Assembly: GCF_020151015.1 (NCBI RefSeq)
Contig: NZ_CP083746.1
Coordinates: 2,509,001 to 2,573,000 of the forward strand
Reading direction: 5' to 3'
Length of the DNA stretch: 64,000 nt
DNA from: Pseudomonas sp. p1(2021b)
GTDB lineage: Bacteria > Pseudomonadota > Gammaproteobacteria > Pseudomonadales > Pseudomonadaceae
Each line of letters opens with the position of its first letter. Within the stretch, counting starts at the first letter, position 1. Both the position numbers and the translations under genes were made by a program. Shown here piece by piece: positions 26,268 to 34,735 of the stretch. The notes below the pieces were generated by a model. It was not told the DNA's origin. It did not search any database and saw only the letters and a program-made list of their open reading frames with translations.

Positions 26268-27225
26268 GGGCAGGCCTCCTTGCGGTGCGGTTGAACAGGT
26301 TCAGCACGATGGCGGCGCCGGCCAAGTGCAGGCGGACCCAGTGCAACGCCCACAATTGCAGGGTGAACATCGGGGCACGGTGCTTAAGGCTCTGCCTCAG
26401 GCTCAGTGCCAGGGCCGGCACGGCGCCCAGCACCATCAGCAACAGGGCGAGCCGACCGGCCCCCTGGAGCAGTGCCAATAGTGCCAGGGCGGCCAACGCC
26501 CAGGGCGCCAGCGACAACAGTGGGAAGCGCAACATGCGCAGGCTTGCGCCATGGTTGCGCAGCAGTTGCAGGTGGCTGCCCTGGCGCCACAGTTCCTTGC
26601 CCAGCCATTCGCCCCAGCTGCCCTCGAAGCCCCAGTGCAGCACCGTCGGCTGACGCAGGGCGCGCAGGCGCGCGCCGGCCTGGTGCAGGCGCAGGGTGAA
26701 GTCCTTGTCCTCACCGGTGCGCAGGCGTTCGTCGAAACCGCCCACCCGCTCGAACCAGTCGCGGCGCAGCAGCAGGTTGGGCGCCGGCAACCAGGTGCTT
26801 GGCTGCAGGGTTGGCCCGGCGCGCAGCGTGCGCCGCTGCCAGGCGTAGGCGAACCAGGGGGCCTGACGGGGGGTATCGCAATCGAGGGCGAAGACATCGC
26901 CTTGGTCACGTTGGTGCAGACCGACCAGCAGGGCGAGCCAGTCGCCAGGCACTTCGATGTCGGCATCCAGGAACGCCAGCCAGTCGCTGCAGCTGGCCCG
27001 GGCACCCAGGTTGCGCAGGGCGCCGATGGTCGCGCCCGGCAGCGTCAGTACCGTGGCCCCGAACTCGCGGGCGATATCGGGGCCGGCGTCGGTAGAGCCG
27101 TTGTCCACCACCAGCAGTTCACACGCCAGGCCCGCCTGCAGGGCCGCTGCCCGGGCGCACGCCAGGGTACGGCCGATGTGGCGGGCTTCGTTGAACATGG
27201 GGATGACGATGCTCACCTGGTTCAT
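26260..27225 (-). CDS. Family 2 glycosyltransferase
   Basis: A 321 aa GT2 enzyme. VSIVIPMFNEARHIGRTLAC, VVDNGSTDAGPDIAREFGA and the LAFLDADIEVP metal motif are visible, and FDERLRTGEDKDFTLRLHQA carries the ED base. A hydrophobic tail (about 250-300) probably anchors it. I start at 27225 because this ATG forms an ATGA overlap with the polymerase stop; a longer frame to 27297 adds a non-homologous extension. Sugar specificity is unknown. Confidence 0.9.
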   Translation of the reverse strand: MNQVSIVIPMFNEARHIGRTLACARAAALQAGLACELLVVDNGSTDAGPDIAREFGATVLTLPGATIGALRNLGARASCSDWLAFLDADIEVPGDWLALLVGLHQRDQGDVFALDCDTPRQAPWFAYAWQRRTLRAGPTLQPSTWLPAPNLLLRRDWFERVGGFDERLRTGEDKDFTLRLHQAGARLRALRQPTVLHWGFEGSWGEWLGKELWRQGSHLQLLRNHGASLRMLRFPLLSLAPWALAALALLALLQGAGRLALLLMVLGAVPALALSLRQSLKHRAPMFTLQLWALHWVRLHLAGAAIVLNLFNRTARRPARG

Positions 27226-28592
27226 CGCGACACCGCCGTGGACGGGGCCTCTGCGGCTTGACGCACCAGCACGCTGGACAACGCCAGCATCATCCACAGG
27301 TACTTGTGGCTGGGCACGCTGAGGAACATCAGGAACAGCCCGATGGCTACCAGGCTCATGCTCAGGTGGGCGGCGAGGTCGGCATGGTAGTGGTCTGCGG
27401 CGGCGCGCCAGCGGGCGCTGGCCCTGGTGAAGTTGCGCAGCGCCAGTAGCATCATGCCGATGAACAGCAGGCCGGCGGGTATGCCGGTTTCGGTGATCAG
27501 TTCCAGGTACGTGTTGTGCGCCTGCCGATAGAGGTCATCGCTGGTGCGCTTGGCCGGAGCGAAGGCTTTGGAAAAACCGGTATTGGCATAGTGCAGTGGG
27601 AAGGTGCCGGGGCCGGTACCGAGCAGCGGGCTGTGGCTGATCATGTCCTTGCCGACCACCAGGTAGGAGGCACGTCGGCCCAGGGATTCGTCCTTGTGCG
27701 CACTGATCCCCGACTTGAGCTGGGCCAGCGACTGGATGCGCTCCAGGTATGCCGGCGGCATCAACGCCGCGCCCAACGGCAGCACGATGGCCAGGCCCAG
27801 CATGGCGAAACCCAGGTGCCGTGGCCGAATACGCGCCAGTTGCACACGGTAGACGTACAGCACGGCAACCAGGGTGGCCAGTAGCACGAGCAGGCCGGAA
27901 CGCGACTCGGTGCGGGTCATCCCGGCAAGCATCAGCAGGCAGCAGGCCGTCCAGAACAGCTTGGCCGGTACCTGCCGGGCCTTGATCAGCAACCACAATG
28001 CCAAGGGCATGGCGAAGGTGATCAGCAGGGCCAGCACGTTAGGGTCGAGCAGGGCCGAGGCGCGACCTTGTTGTTGGTATTTGCTCGAGAGCATGGCGAA
28101 CAGGCAGGTGACGCACACGCTCAGGGTCACTACCCGGCACAAGGTCGGCAGGCTGAGCTCGCGCCCCACCAGCAGGGTGATCACGAACACCACCAAGCCT
28201 ACGGTGAATTCGCGCAGGTGGTTGAGCGAGAGCGCCGTATCGTCGCTGGTCCAGAGGCTGAGCAGGTACAGGGCCAAAAACGGCACCAACAGACGCCACT
28301 GGTTGCTGTGCAGGCGCTCACCCGGCAGCTGGCGCACCGCCAGTTGCAGGCCGAGGGTCAGGACCAGGCCGAGGCCGACGATCTTGGCCGCGGACACCTC
28401 GCTGTCCTTGAGCAGGCCTTCCAGCGGGACCAGCAGGGCAATCGCCAGCAGGCCCCAGGCGGGCTTGCGGTACAGCACCAGGGCACCGGCCAGGCCCACC
28501 ACCGCCCCTGGCGCGAGATACGGGAAAGGGCTGGCGAGCAGGGCCAGGCTGAGCAGGGCCGCAAGGCCAACCAGTGACAGGGGCATGATCAT
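27222..28592 (-). CDS. O-antigen ligase/Wzy-type polymerase
   Basis: A 456 aa polytopic protein with roughly 11-12 membrane helices. The large periplasmic loop includes GRRASYLVVGKDMISHSPLLG with the TGPGTFPLHYA and RQAHNTYLELITETGIPAGL motifs of the Wzy_C/O-ligase family. In an EPS operon with flippase, co-polymerase and exporter it most likely polymerises repeat units in the periplasm. It overlaps both neighbours by 4 bp. Confidence 0.88.
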   Translation of the reverse strand: MIMPLSLVGLAALLSLALLASPFPYLAPGAVVGLAGALVLYRKPAWGLLAIALLVPLEGLLKDSEVSAAKIVGLGLVLTLGLQLAVRQLPGERLHSNQWRLLVPFLALYLLSLWTSDDTALSLNHLREFTVGLVVFVITLLVGRELSLPTLCRVVTLSVCVTCLFAMLSSKYQQQGRASALLDPNVLALLITFAMPLALWLLIKARQVPAKLFWTACCLLMLAGMTRTESRSGLLVLLATLVAVLYVYRVQLARIRPRHLGFAMLGLAIVLPLGAALMPPAYLERIQSLAQLKSGISAHKDESLGRRASYLVVGKDMISHSPLLGTGPGTFPLHYANTGFSKAFAPAKRTSDDLYRQAHNTYLELITETGIPAGLLFIGMMLLALRNFTRASARWRAAADHYHADLAAHLSMSLVAIGLFLMFLSVPSHKYLWMMLALSSVLVRQAAEAPSTAVSR

Positions 28593-29689
28593 GCGACAAC
28601 CTCCTCGGTGGCGCCCTGGTAGACCAGGGCCCAGCGTTGTGCCAGGGTCGGCAGGTGGTAGCGTTCGCGTTGGGTTCGCTGTGCCCGGGCTGCCAGTTCG
28701 GCAGCCTGGGCGGGGTCTTCGATCAGGGCTTGCAGGTGCTGGGCGAGTTCGTCCACGGCCAGGGGCCTTGCCAGCAGCCCGCTACGGCCGTGCTCGATGA
28801 CATCCGGGATGCCGCCAACGCCGAAGGCCACCACCGGTACCCCATCCTGCATGGCCTCGAGCAGGACCATCGGCGTGCCCTCGGTGCGCGAACTGATGAC
28901 CAGCGCATCCAGGCGTGCCATCCAGCTGCGCATGTCGCGCTGGAAGCCCGGCAGTTCGATGCGCGAACCCAGGCCCGCGGCGTCGATGCGCGCCTGCAGC
29001 CGCTCGCGCTCGGGGCCGTCGCCGAGCATGACGGCCTTGATCTTGGCGTAGCGCCGGCACAAGGGGATCAGTGTGTCGAGGAACAGGTCCGGGCCTTTTT
29101 CGCGGGAAAGGCGCCCCACGTAGCCGGCCAGCCAATAGCCCTTGACATGGCGTTCGGGCAGGCCGCGTGCCGGCGGCAGGCCATTGGGGATCACCCGCAG
29201 CTTGCCGGGCGCCACCCCAGCCTGGTGATGCAGGCCGGCGATGCTGTCGGCGACGCACACCACCGTGCCTACCACCGGCGTGCGGCATAGTTGCAGGCCA
29301 AGCCAAATATAGAAGCGCTGCTTGAGGCTGCGCGGCGTGAAGCCGTGTTGCGTGGTGACCAGAGGCAACCCGCACAGGGCCGCTCCTAGCCAGCCGAGGG
29401 CCAGGCCCTTGAAATTGTGGGCATTGATCAAGGGCCGTGCATTGCGCTGGGCGAGCAACTGCCTGAGTACCGCGGCCGAACCACGGCAGGTCAGGCAGTC
29501 GATACCGGCCTGGCGAAAGCGCGCCGTCAGCTCGACCGGAGCGTCGAGCAACAGCACCCGGTGCCGGCCAGGCGTGGCCAGGCAGTGATCCAGGAGCATG
29601 CGCTCGGCGCCGTAGAACCCGCCACTGCTGAGCAGGTGCAGGATCGGCCGTTCGCCAGGGTGGGCAGCGCTGTTCAATTGCGCACCCAA
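28589..29689 (-). CDS. Family 4 glycosyltransferase
   Basis: A 366 aa GT-B fold enzyme. N-terminal ILHLLSSGGFYGAERMLLDH is typical of GT4, and the nucleotide-sugar site is shown by YVGRLSREKGPDLFLDTL and SSRTEGTPMVLLEAMQDGVP. The start shown is a TTG at 29689, 16 bp inside the co-polymerase gene; a second TTG 12 bp further in is also possible. No ATG fits before the first conserved strand. The unusual start suggests low, coupled translation. Confidence 0.87.
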   Translation of the reverse strand: MGAQLNSAAHPGERPILHLLSSGGFYGAERMLLDHCLATPGRHRVLLLDAPVELTARFRQAGIDCLTCRGSAAVLRQLLAQRNARPLINAHNFKGLALGWLGAALCGLPLVTTQHGFTPRSLKQRFYIWLGLQLCRTPVVGTVVCVADSIAGLHHQAGVAPGKLRVIPNGLPPARGLPERHVKGYWLAGYVGRLSREKGPDLFLDTLIPLCRRYAKIKAVMLGDGPERERLQARIDAAGLGSRIELPGFQRDMRSWMARLDALVISSRTEGTPMVLLEAMQDGVPVVAFGVGGIPDVIEHGRSGLLARPLAVDELAQHLQALIEDPAQAAELAARAQRTQRERYHLPTLAQRWALVYQGATEEVVA

Positions 29690-31248
29690 TGCATCAGCCG
29701 TGGCAACGTCCAGGCCTTGTGCGGGTTGGGCAGGCCAGGGGCCTGATCGTTGATCACCAGCAGTACCGGCAGCCCCAGTTCCTGGGTGATCTGCGCCGGG
29801 TGCTTGAAGCGATGGTCGAAGAACTCCTTGACATAGACCAGGGCGATGGCCAGCAGCAAGCCGGTGAGCAACCCGAACGGAATGATCAAGCCGGGGCGCG
29901 GGAAGGCCGCGGTGGTAGGCTCGTAGGGGGCACTGAGAATGCGCGCGTTGGACTGGCTGCCGTCGAACAAGCCCTGACCGCGGCTTTCCTCGTAGCGTTG
30001 GGCATAGGTGGAGAAGGCCTTGTGCAGGGCGTCGATCTCGGTGTCCAGTTGGCGGGTCTTGCTCTGGGTTTCACGCAACTGGTGGATGCGCTCCTTGAAC
30101 TCACCGATGCGCTGGGTCTTCTGCGCGATCACCTGCTGGGTCACGGCCAGGTCCTGCTGGCGTTCCTGGATGCGGTTGGCGATCACCTTGAGGAACTGCG
30201 CACGCAACTGGGCGATCTGCTGGCGGGCCAGTACCATCTGCTCGGCACCGGGCAGGAACACCGTGGTGTCGGCATTGTAGCGGGCCATCTGCGAGGTCAG
30301 CTGTTCACCGATCTGGCGGATCTCACGGTCCTCGAAGGCAACGTTGTCCACCGTGGTGGTAAAGGTGTAGGGGAAGGCGTAGTCGGCCATGCGCGCCTTG
30401 CGTGCATCAGCCAGGCTGCCTTGCAGGTAGTCCAGCCATTGCTGGTTCTGCAGCTGCCGGTCGCGCTGGGCATTGAGCGCCTGTTCCTCGGTGTTGATGG
30501 CGTTGAGACGGAAGGTGATTTCTTCCTTGGGGTCGGAGGAGCCGATCGCCGCCAGCAACGCCAGGCGCTGGTTCTCCAGGTCGCCCAGACGGGCCTGGTA
30601 ATGCAGCTTCTTCTGTTGGTAGAAGGCTTCGGGCAACTCGTTGGACTGCAGGTCCTGGCGGTTCTTCAGGAAGTTGTCCAGCAGACGTGCGACGAACAGC
30701 GTGCCAAGCTCGGCATCCGCGGCGCTGTAGGACACCGAAATGACATTCGAACCTGGCAGGGTCTTGATGTCCAGGTCATCGAGCGCCTGTTCGGTGAGGG
30801 TGTCCAGGGTCTTGTCGCGGCTATTGTCGGCGGGCCCGGCCAGCCAGCGGCGCACCGGCTCGATCACCTGCTGCTGCAGCGGCATGAACAGTACCCGCTG
30901 GAGCAGGCCCGGCTCGTGCTGGTAGTGGCCTTCCTGGCGCAGCTGGCTGATGGTCTGGCGGATCAGGCTGGGCGAGCGCAGGATATTGCTCTCGGTCTCC
31001 ATGTCGGCCAGCGTCGGCGGGATGAACTGGTCGGCTTCCTGGGACAGGGCCGAGCTGGTATCGCTCTGCGACAGCTTCTTGGACTGCACGATCACTTCGG
31101 CGGTAATGTCGTAGCGCTGTTGCAGTACCAGGGGCAACACCAGGGCGATCGCGGCGAACACCAGGAACACCCGCTTCACCAGGTGGCGGTTGGCGAAGAA
31201 GATGCGGAAGAACTCATGCACATGGTTTTCTTTCGGTTGCGTGATCAT
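29674..31248 (-). CDS. Wzc/GumC-type polysaccharide co-polymerase lacking the kinase domain
   Basis: A 524 aa inner-membrane chain-length regulator. One N-terminal helix (about 27-44), a large periplasmic coiled-coil domain (about 60-430, rich in Q, R and L heptads), and a C-terminal helix (PGLIIPFGLLTGLLLAIALVYV) preceded by the Pro-rich segment typical of Wzz-like proteins. Only about 50 residues follow, so there is no fused tyrosine kinase. The kinase-like partner is the separate small gene at 32306-32953. The gene follows the exporter by 15 bp. Confidence 0.88.
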   Translation of the reverse strand: MITQPKENHVHEFFRIFFANRHLVKRVFLVFAAIALVLPLVLQQRYDITAEVIVQSKKLSQSDTSSALSQEADQFIPPTLADMETESNILRSPSLIRQTISQLRQEGHYQHEPGLLQRVLFMPLQQQVIEPVRRWLAGPADNSRDKTLDTLTEQALDDLDIKTLPGSNVISVSYSAADAELGTLFVARLLDNFLKNRQDLQSNELPEAFYQQKKLHYQARLGDLENQRLALLAAIGSSDPKEEITFRLNAINTEEQALNAQRDRQLQNQQWLDYLQGSLADARKARMADYAFPYTFTTTVDNVAFEDREIRQIGEQLTSQMARYNADTTVFLPGAEQMVLARQQIAQLRAQFLKVIANRIQERQQDLAVTQQVIAQKTQRIGEFKERIHQLRETQSKTRQLDTEIDALHKAFSTYAQRYEESRGQGLFDGSQSNARILSAPYEPTTAAFPRPGLIIPFGLLTGLLLAIALVYVKEFFDHRFKHPAQITQELGLPVLLVINDQAPGLPNPHKAWTLPRLMHWVRN

Positions 31249-31263
31249 GGTTCGTTCCCCCGT

Positions 31264-32292
31264 TCAGTTGTCGTTGTTCTTGTTGTCGACGCGGTAGCTG
31301 AAGCTGAAACCGAAGCCCTGGAACAGCACCACATCGGCCAGTTGCCGGGACAGCTCGGCAGCGCTGGCCAGGGAGGTCTTGGGCACGTAGAGCATGTCTT
31401 CGGGCTGCAGGTAGGCCAGCTTCTGGCTGCCGCCGGACAAGGCCTCGTCGACGTCATAGTTCACCGCATGGACCATGTTGCCTTCGCGGCGCATGATCAC
31501 CACCGAGCCGAGCTTGGCCTTGAGGGTCGGGCCGCGGGCCAGGGTCAGTGCCTCGAGCACCGAGACCGGGCGGCGGATGGCGAAGGCCCCAGGCTGGCCC
31601 ACTTCACCGAGTACGTAGATCTCGTTGGCGGCGGTCGACTTGAGCAGCACATCCACGGTCATCCGGCCGGGCAGGCTGGCGTAGCGCTCATTGAGGTAGT
31701 CGCGCAACTGGTTGACGGTCATGCCCTGCAGCGGCACCGAGCCGATTTCCGGGAAGGTGGCGCGGCCATCGTTGCCCACGGTGATGTCGCGGCTCATGCC
31801 CGTGGTGGGGTGCACCAAGGTATCGCGCAGGGCCGTTTCGCTGGTCATCGGGCTCAGCACCCGGACGCTGACTTGGTCGCGGTTGGGCTTGAACACGCGC
31901 TTGTCGTTGTAGGCCTGGCGTATGGCACCCTCGGCCTCGGCGGTGGTCATGCCCTCCACGCGCACCGTGGAGTTGGTGCTGGGCAGGGTGATGGTGCCGT
32001 CCGGCTGCACCAGCTGGCTGCCGTTCAGGCCGCTGGCGGCCATGAAGGACAGGTCCAGGGTGTCGCCGGACTGGATGCGGTAGACACCGGCCGAGCGGTT
32101 GCTGACGTGGAAGATCACTTCTAGTACATCCTGTGGGCGCAGCACCTGCTCGCGACGTGCCACCTCGGTGGCCTGGCTCTCGGCGGGCGAGGCCGTGAGG
32201 ATCTGTACCGGCATCTCGCGGTTCTGCTGGCTGGCGCAGCCGGCGAGGGCCAGCAGGCACAGGGCTATCGATGGGTATCTCATGGCGTTCAT
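31264..32292 (-). CDS. Wza-type outer-membrane polysaccharide export lipoprotein
   Basis: A 342 aa lipoprotein: signal peptide with lipobox LALAGCAS, then the polysaccharide export domain (LRPQDVLEVIFHVSN, YRIQSGDTLDLSF, VQPDGTITLP) and SLBB repeats (VYVLGEVGQPGAFAIRRPVS, LAYLQPEDMLYVPKTSL). It should form the outer-membrane exit of the EPS machine. Two ATG codons are possible, at 32292 and 32283; the second (MRYPSIALCLLA) has AGGA at better spacing and gives a cleaner signal peptide. Confidence 0.9.
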   Translation of the reverse strand: MNAMRYPSIALCLLALAGCASQQNREMPVQILTASPAESQATEVARREQVLRPQDVLEVIFHVSNRSAGVYRIQSGDTLDLSFMAASGLNGSQLVQPDGTITLPSTNSTVRVEGMTTAEAEGAIRQAYNDKRVFKPNRDQVSVRVLSPMTSETALRDTLVHPTTGMSRDITVGNDGRATFPEIGSVPLQGMTVNQLRDYLNERYASLPGRMTVDVLLKSTAANEIYVLGEVGQPGAFAIRRPVSVLEALTLARGPTLKAKLGSVVIMRREGNMVHAVNYDVDEALSGGSQKLAYLQPEDMLYVPKTSLASAAELSRQLADVVLFQGFGFSFSYRVDNKNNDN

Positions 32293-32305
32293 CCTGTGCG
32301 GCCTC

Positions 32306-32953
32306 TCAGAGGTTGTCGTACAGCCACTTGGGCATGTAGTACTTGCGCTTGTTGAACACGCTGCCGATCAGCCGCGCGCCGGCCTGGGACAGGCGCTGGG
32401 CCGCCGCCTGGGCCACTTCCCAGCGGGTCTGCTCACCGCATACCACCAGGATCACGCCATCGACCAGGGGCGCGATCACCAGGCTGTCGGCGCTGGCGTA
32501 GATCGCCTCACCGTCGATCACCACGAAGCGGTACTGCACGCCCAGATGGCGCAGCAGCACGCGCAGACGCTCGGGGTCCAGGTGCTCGCGCTCGCGCTTC
32601 CAGGTGCCGCCAGGCAACAGGTCGAACGGCTGCTCGGTGAGGCGCACGATGCAGTCCTGGGCCAGCGGCGGGGTGTCCTGGTCGAACAACAGATCGGTGT
32701 AGCCGCGCAACTTGCCCAGGCCCAGTTGCTGGCTCAGGCTATTGGCGCCGCTGCTGCTGTCGATCAGCAACACGCTGCCGGCGCTCATCATTGCCAGCTG
32801 GCTGGCGAAGGCCAGGGCGCTGGTGCTGGTGCCGGTTCCGGTATTGGCCGCGGTCAGCAGCAGGGTACGCTGCTCGAGGTCGAGTACGGTGGCGGTCAGG
32901 TTGGTTTCGCTCGGCGGGGCGACACTCAGGCTTCTTGAAGTAGAACCGTCCAT
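32306..32953 (-). CDS. Degenerate BY-kinase (CpsD/Wzc kinase-like) with broken Walker A
   Basis: A 215 aa protein with the fold and length of a stand-alone bacterial tyrosine kinase domain, in the position where such a kinase is expected. The Walker A region (about 35-44, AANTGTGTST) has Thr where the essential Lys should be, Walker A-prime (VLLIDSSSGANS, 61-72) lacks the DxD of active kinases, and Walker B reads FVVIDGEAI. A C-terminal cluster KYYMPKWLYDNL keeps three Tyr residues. It is probably an inactive regulator of the co-polymerase. It overlaps nothing and begins 1 bp after the sugar transferase stop. Confidence 0.82.
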   Translation of the reverse strand: MDGSTSRSLSVAPPSETNLTATVLDLEQRTLLLTAANTGTGTSTSALAFASQLAMMSAGSVLLIDSSSGANSLSQQLGLGKLRGYTDLLFDQDTPPLAQDCIVRLTEQPFDLLPGGTWKREREHLDPERLRVLLRHLGVQYRFVVIDGEAIYASADSLVIAPLVDGVILVVCGEQTRWEVAQAAAQRLSQAGARLIGSVFNKRKYYMPKWLYDNL

Positions 32954-32954
32954 C

Positions 32955-33701
32955 TCAACTTGCTCCGTGGCCAGTGAAGACTTTGAACGGAGTCTTGAGA
33001 AGGATCTTCAGGTCCAGCATCAGGCTCTGTTCGTTGATGTAGCTCAGGTCCAGCTGTACGCGTTGGTCGAAATCGATGTCGCTGCGCCCGGAGATCTGCC
33101 AGAGGCCGGTCATGCCCGGATAGATGCACAGCCGCACCAGGTGGCTGTCCTTGTAGCGGTAGGCGTTGAAGGACGTAGGGCGTGGGCCGACCAGGCGCAT
33201 GTCGCCGGTGACCACGTTGATCAGGTTGGGCAGCTCGTCCAGGCTGCTGCGCCGCAGCCAGCGACCCACCGGGGTGATGCGCGGGTCATTGTCGATCTTG
33301 AAATCGATGGCGTCCGCGCCGTGCTTGTTCAAATGGCGCACCGATTCCTTGAGCGACTCGGCGTCGGCGACCATGGTGCGAAACTTGAACATGCCGAACA
33401 GGCGACCGCGGTAGCCGGTGCGCTTCTGCACGAAGAACACCGGGCCTGGGCCCGAGCGCTTGATCAACACGGCGAGTACCAGGAACAACGGTGACAGCAC
33501 CAGCAGCAGGCCCAGCGCCGCCAGGCATGACAACACTCGGTTGGTGCGCGAGAGCGACCAGGGCCGCCCACCGGCCCGCCCGCTGATCCAGCCGCGGCCC
33601 TGGATATGGATGGCCGCGTCGATGCGCTGCCGGTGGCTGGGGTCCATGCGCTTGTCCTGGTACAGCGCCTGGGCTTGCGCACTTTGAGGTTGTCCTGTCA
33701 T
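32955..33701 (-). CDS. Undecaprenyl-phosphate sugar phosphotransferase (initiating enzyme)
   Basis: A 248 aa monotopic PGT of the small WbaP/PglC-like type. One membrane-dipping hydrophobic segment (VLSCLAALGLLLVLSPLFLV) is followed by the signature GPVFFVQKRTGYRGRLFGMFKFRTM, the DPRITPVGRWLRRSSLDELP motif and VGPRPTSF. It transfers the first sugar phosphate to undecaprenyl phosphate and so starts each EPS repeat. It overlaps the epimerase gene by 4 bp. The first sugar cannot be deduced. Confidence 0.92.
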   Translation of the reverse strand: MTGQPQSAQAQALYQDKRMDPSHRQRIDAAIHIQGRGWISGRAGGRPWSLSRTNRVLSCLAALGLLLVLSPLFLVLAVLIKRSGPGPVFFVQKRTGYRGRLFGMFKFRTMVADAESLKESVRHLNKHGADAIDFKIDNDPRITPVGRWLRRSSLDELPNLINVVTGDMRLVGPRPTSFNAYRYKDSHLVRLCIYPGMTGLWQISGRSDIDFDQRVQLDLSYINEQSLMLDLKILLKTPFKVFTGHGAS

Positions 33702-34735
33702 ACGGCCCTCCGTTGATCTGCCTGCCCGTGGGGGCAGTACCCTTGAAACCAGGCGACGAAGCGCTTGAGCCCCTCATCGAGGGAAACCTGCGGCGTGAAC
33801 CCAGTCAGCTGGGCCAGGGCGCTGGCGTCGGCACAGGTGCTCAGGACATCGCCCGGCTGCAGCCCGAGCAGTTCGACTTGGGCGTTGCGCTGCAGGTGGC
33901 GCTCCAGCAGGGCGAGGTAGTCGCGCAGCGCGACGGGGCGCTGGCCGCCGATGTTGAACAGCCGCCAGGGGGCGCTGCTGCTGGCGGGATCCGGGGCGTG
34001 GGCGGACCAGCCCGGATCACCGCTGGGCGCCAGCGGGAGCAGGCGCACCAGGCTTTCGACGATGTCGTCGATGTAGGTGAAGTCACGCTGGTGGTTGCCG
34101 TGGTTGAACAGCTGGATCGGTCGCCCGTCGGTGATCGCCTGGGCGAACTGCATCGGCGACATGTCCGGGCGCCCCCAGGGGCCGTAGACCGTGAAGAAGC
34201 GCAGGCCACTGCAGGGGATCCGGTACAGGTGGCTGTAGCTGTGGGCCATGGCTTCGTTGGCCTTCTTGGTGGCGGCATACAGCGACAGGGGGTGGTCGAC
34301 GGCGTCCTGGACCCGATACGGGGTGCGCTGGTTGGCGCCGTACACCGAGCTGGACGAGGCGTACAGCAGGTGCTCGACCGGGTACTGGCGGCACCCTTCG
34401 AGAATATTGAGAAAGCCCACCAGGTTGCTCGCCACGTAGGCCTGAGGGTTGTGCAGCGAGTAGCGCACGCCGGCCTGGGCGGCCAGATGGATCACCACCT
34501 GTGGGCGTAGCGTGGCGAACAACCGGAGCATGGCGTCCTGGTCGCACAGGTCCAGACAGTGCAGTTCGAAGGGGCCGGCCTGCTCGCGCACCCACTGTAC
34601 CCGGGCGTGCTTGAGCGCTGGGTCGTAATAGTCGTTGAAGTTGTCCAGGCCCTGCACCTGGTGGCCATCGCGCAGCAGGCGCAGGCAGGTGTGAGCGCCG
34701 ATGAAGCCGGCAGCGCCGGTGACCAGGATCTTCAT
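33698..34735 (-). CDS. NAD-dependent epimerase, probable UDP-glucuronate 4-epimerase
   Basis: A 345 aa short-chain dehydrogenase-type epimerase. GAAGFIGAHTCLRLL binds NAD, LAAQAGVRYSLHNPQAYV and YASSSSVYG precede the catalytic YAATKKANE (Tyr-x3-Lys). LDNFNDYYDPALKHAR and FFTVYGPWGRPDMSPMQFA match UDP-glucuronate 4-epimerases (UDP-GlcA to UDP-GalA). The gene directly follows ugd with a 4-bp overlap, so the two would convert UDP-glucose to UDP-galacturonate. Confidence 0.87.
   Translation of the reverse strand: MKILVTGAAGFIGAHTCLRLLRDGHQVQGLDNFNDYYDPALKHARVQWVREQAGPFELHCLDLCDQDAMLRLFATLRPQVVIHLAAQAGVRYSLHNPQAYVASNLVGFLNILEGCRQYPVEHLLYASSSSVYGANQRTPYRVQDAVDHPLSLYAATKKANEAMAHSYSHLYRIPCSGLRFFTVYGPWGRPDMSPMQFAQAITDGRPIQLFNHGNHQRDFTYIDDIVESLVRLLPLAPSGDPGWSAHAPDPASSSAPWRLFNIGGQRPVALRDYLALLERHLQRNAQVELLGLQPGDVLSTCADASALAQLTGFTPQVSLDEGLKRFVAWFQGYCPHGQADQRRAV

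Noticed and set aside
29689..32124. An 811-codon open frame on the plus strand antisense to the EPS export genes
   Set aside because: It is a shadow of the GC-rich third-position bias. The minus-strand genes have clear family motifs, and the antisense product is repetitive, low in known motifs and rich in Val, Gly, Gln and Leu. The same holds for long antisense frames over nfrA (4021-5841), nfrB (6288-8102) and puuA/puuB (44117-46615).
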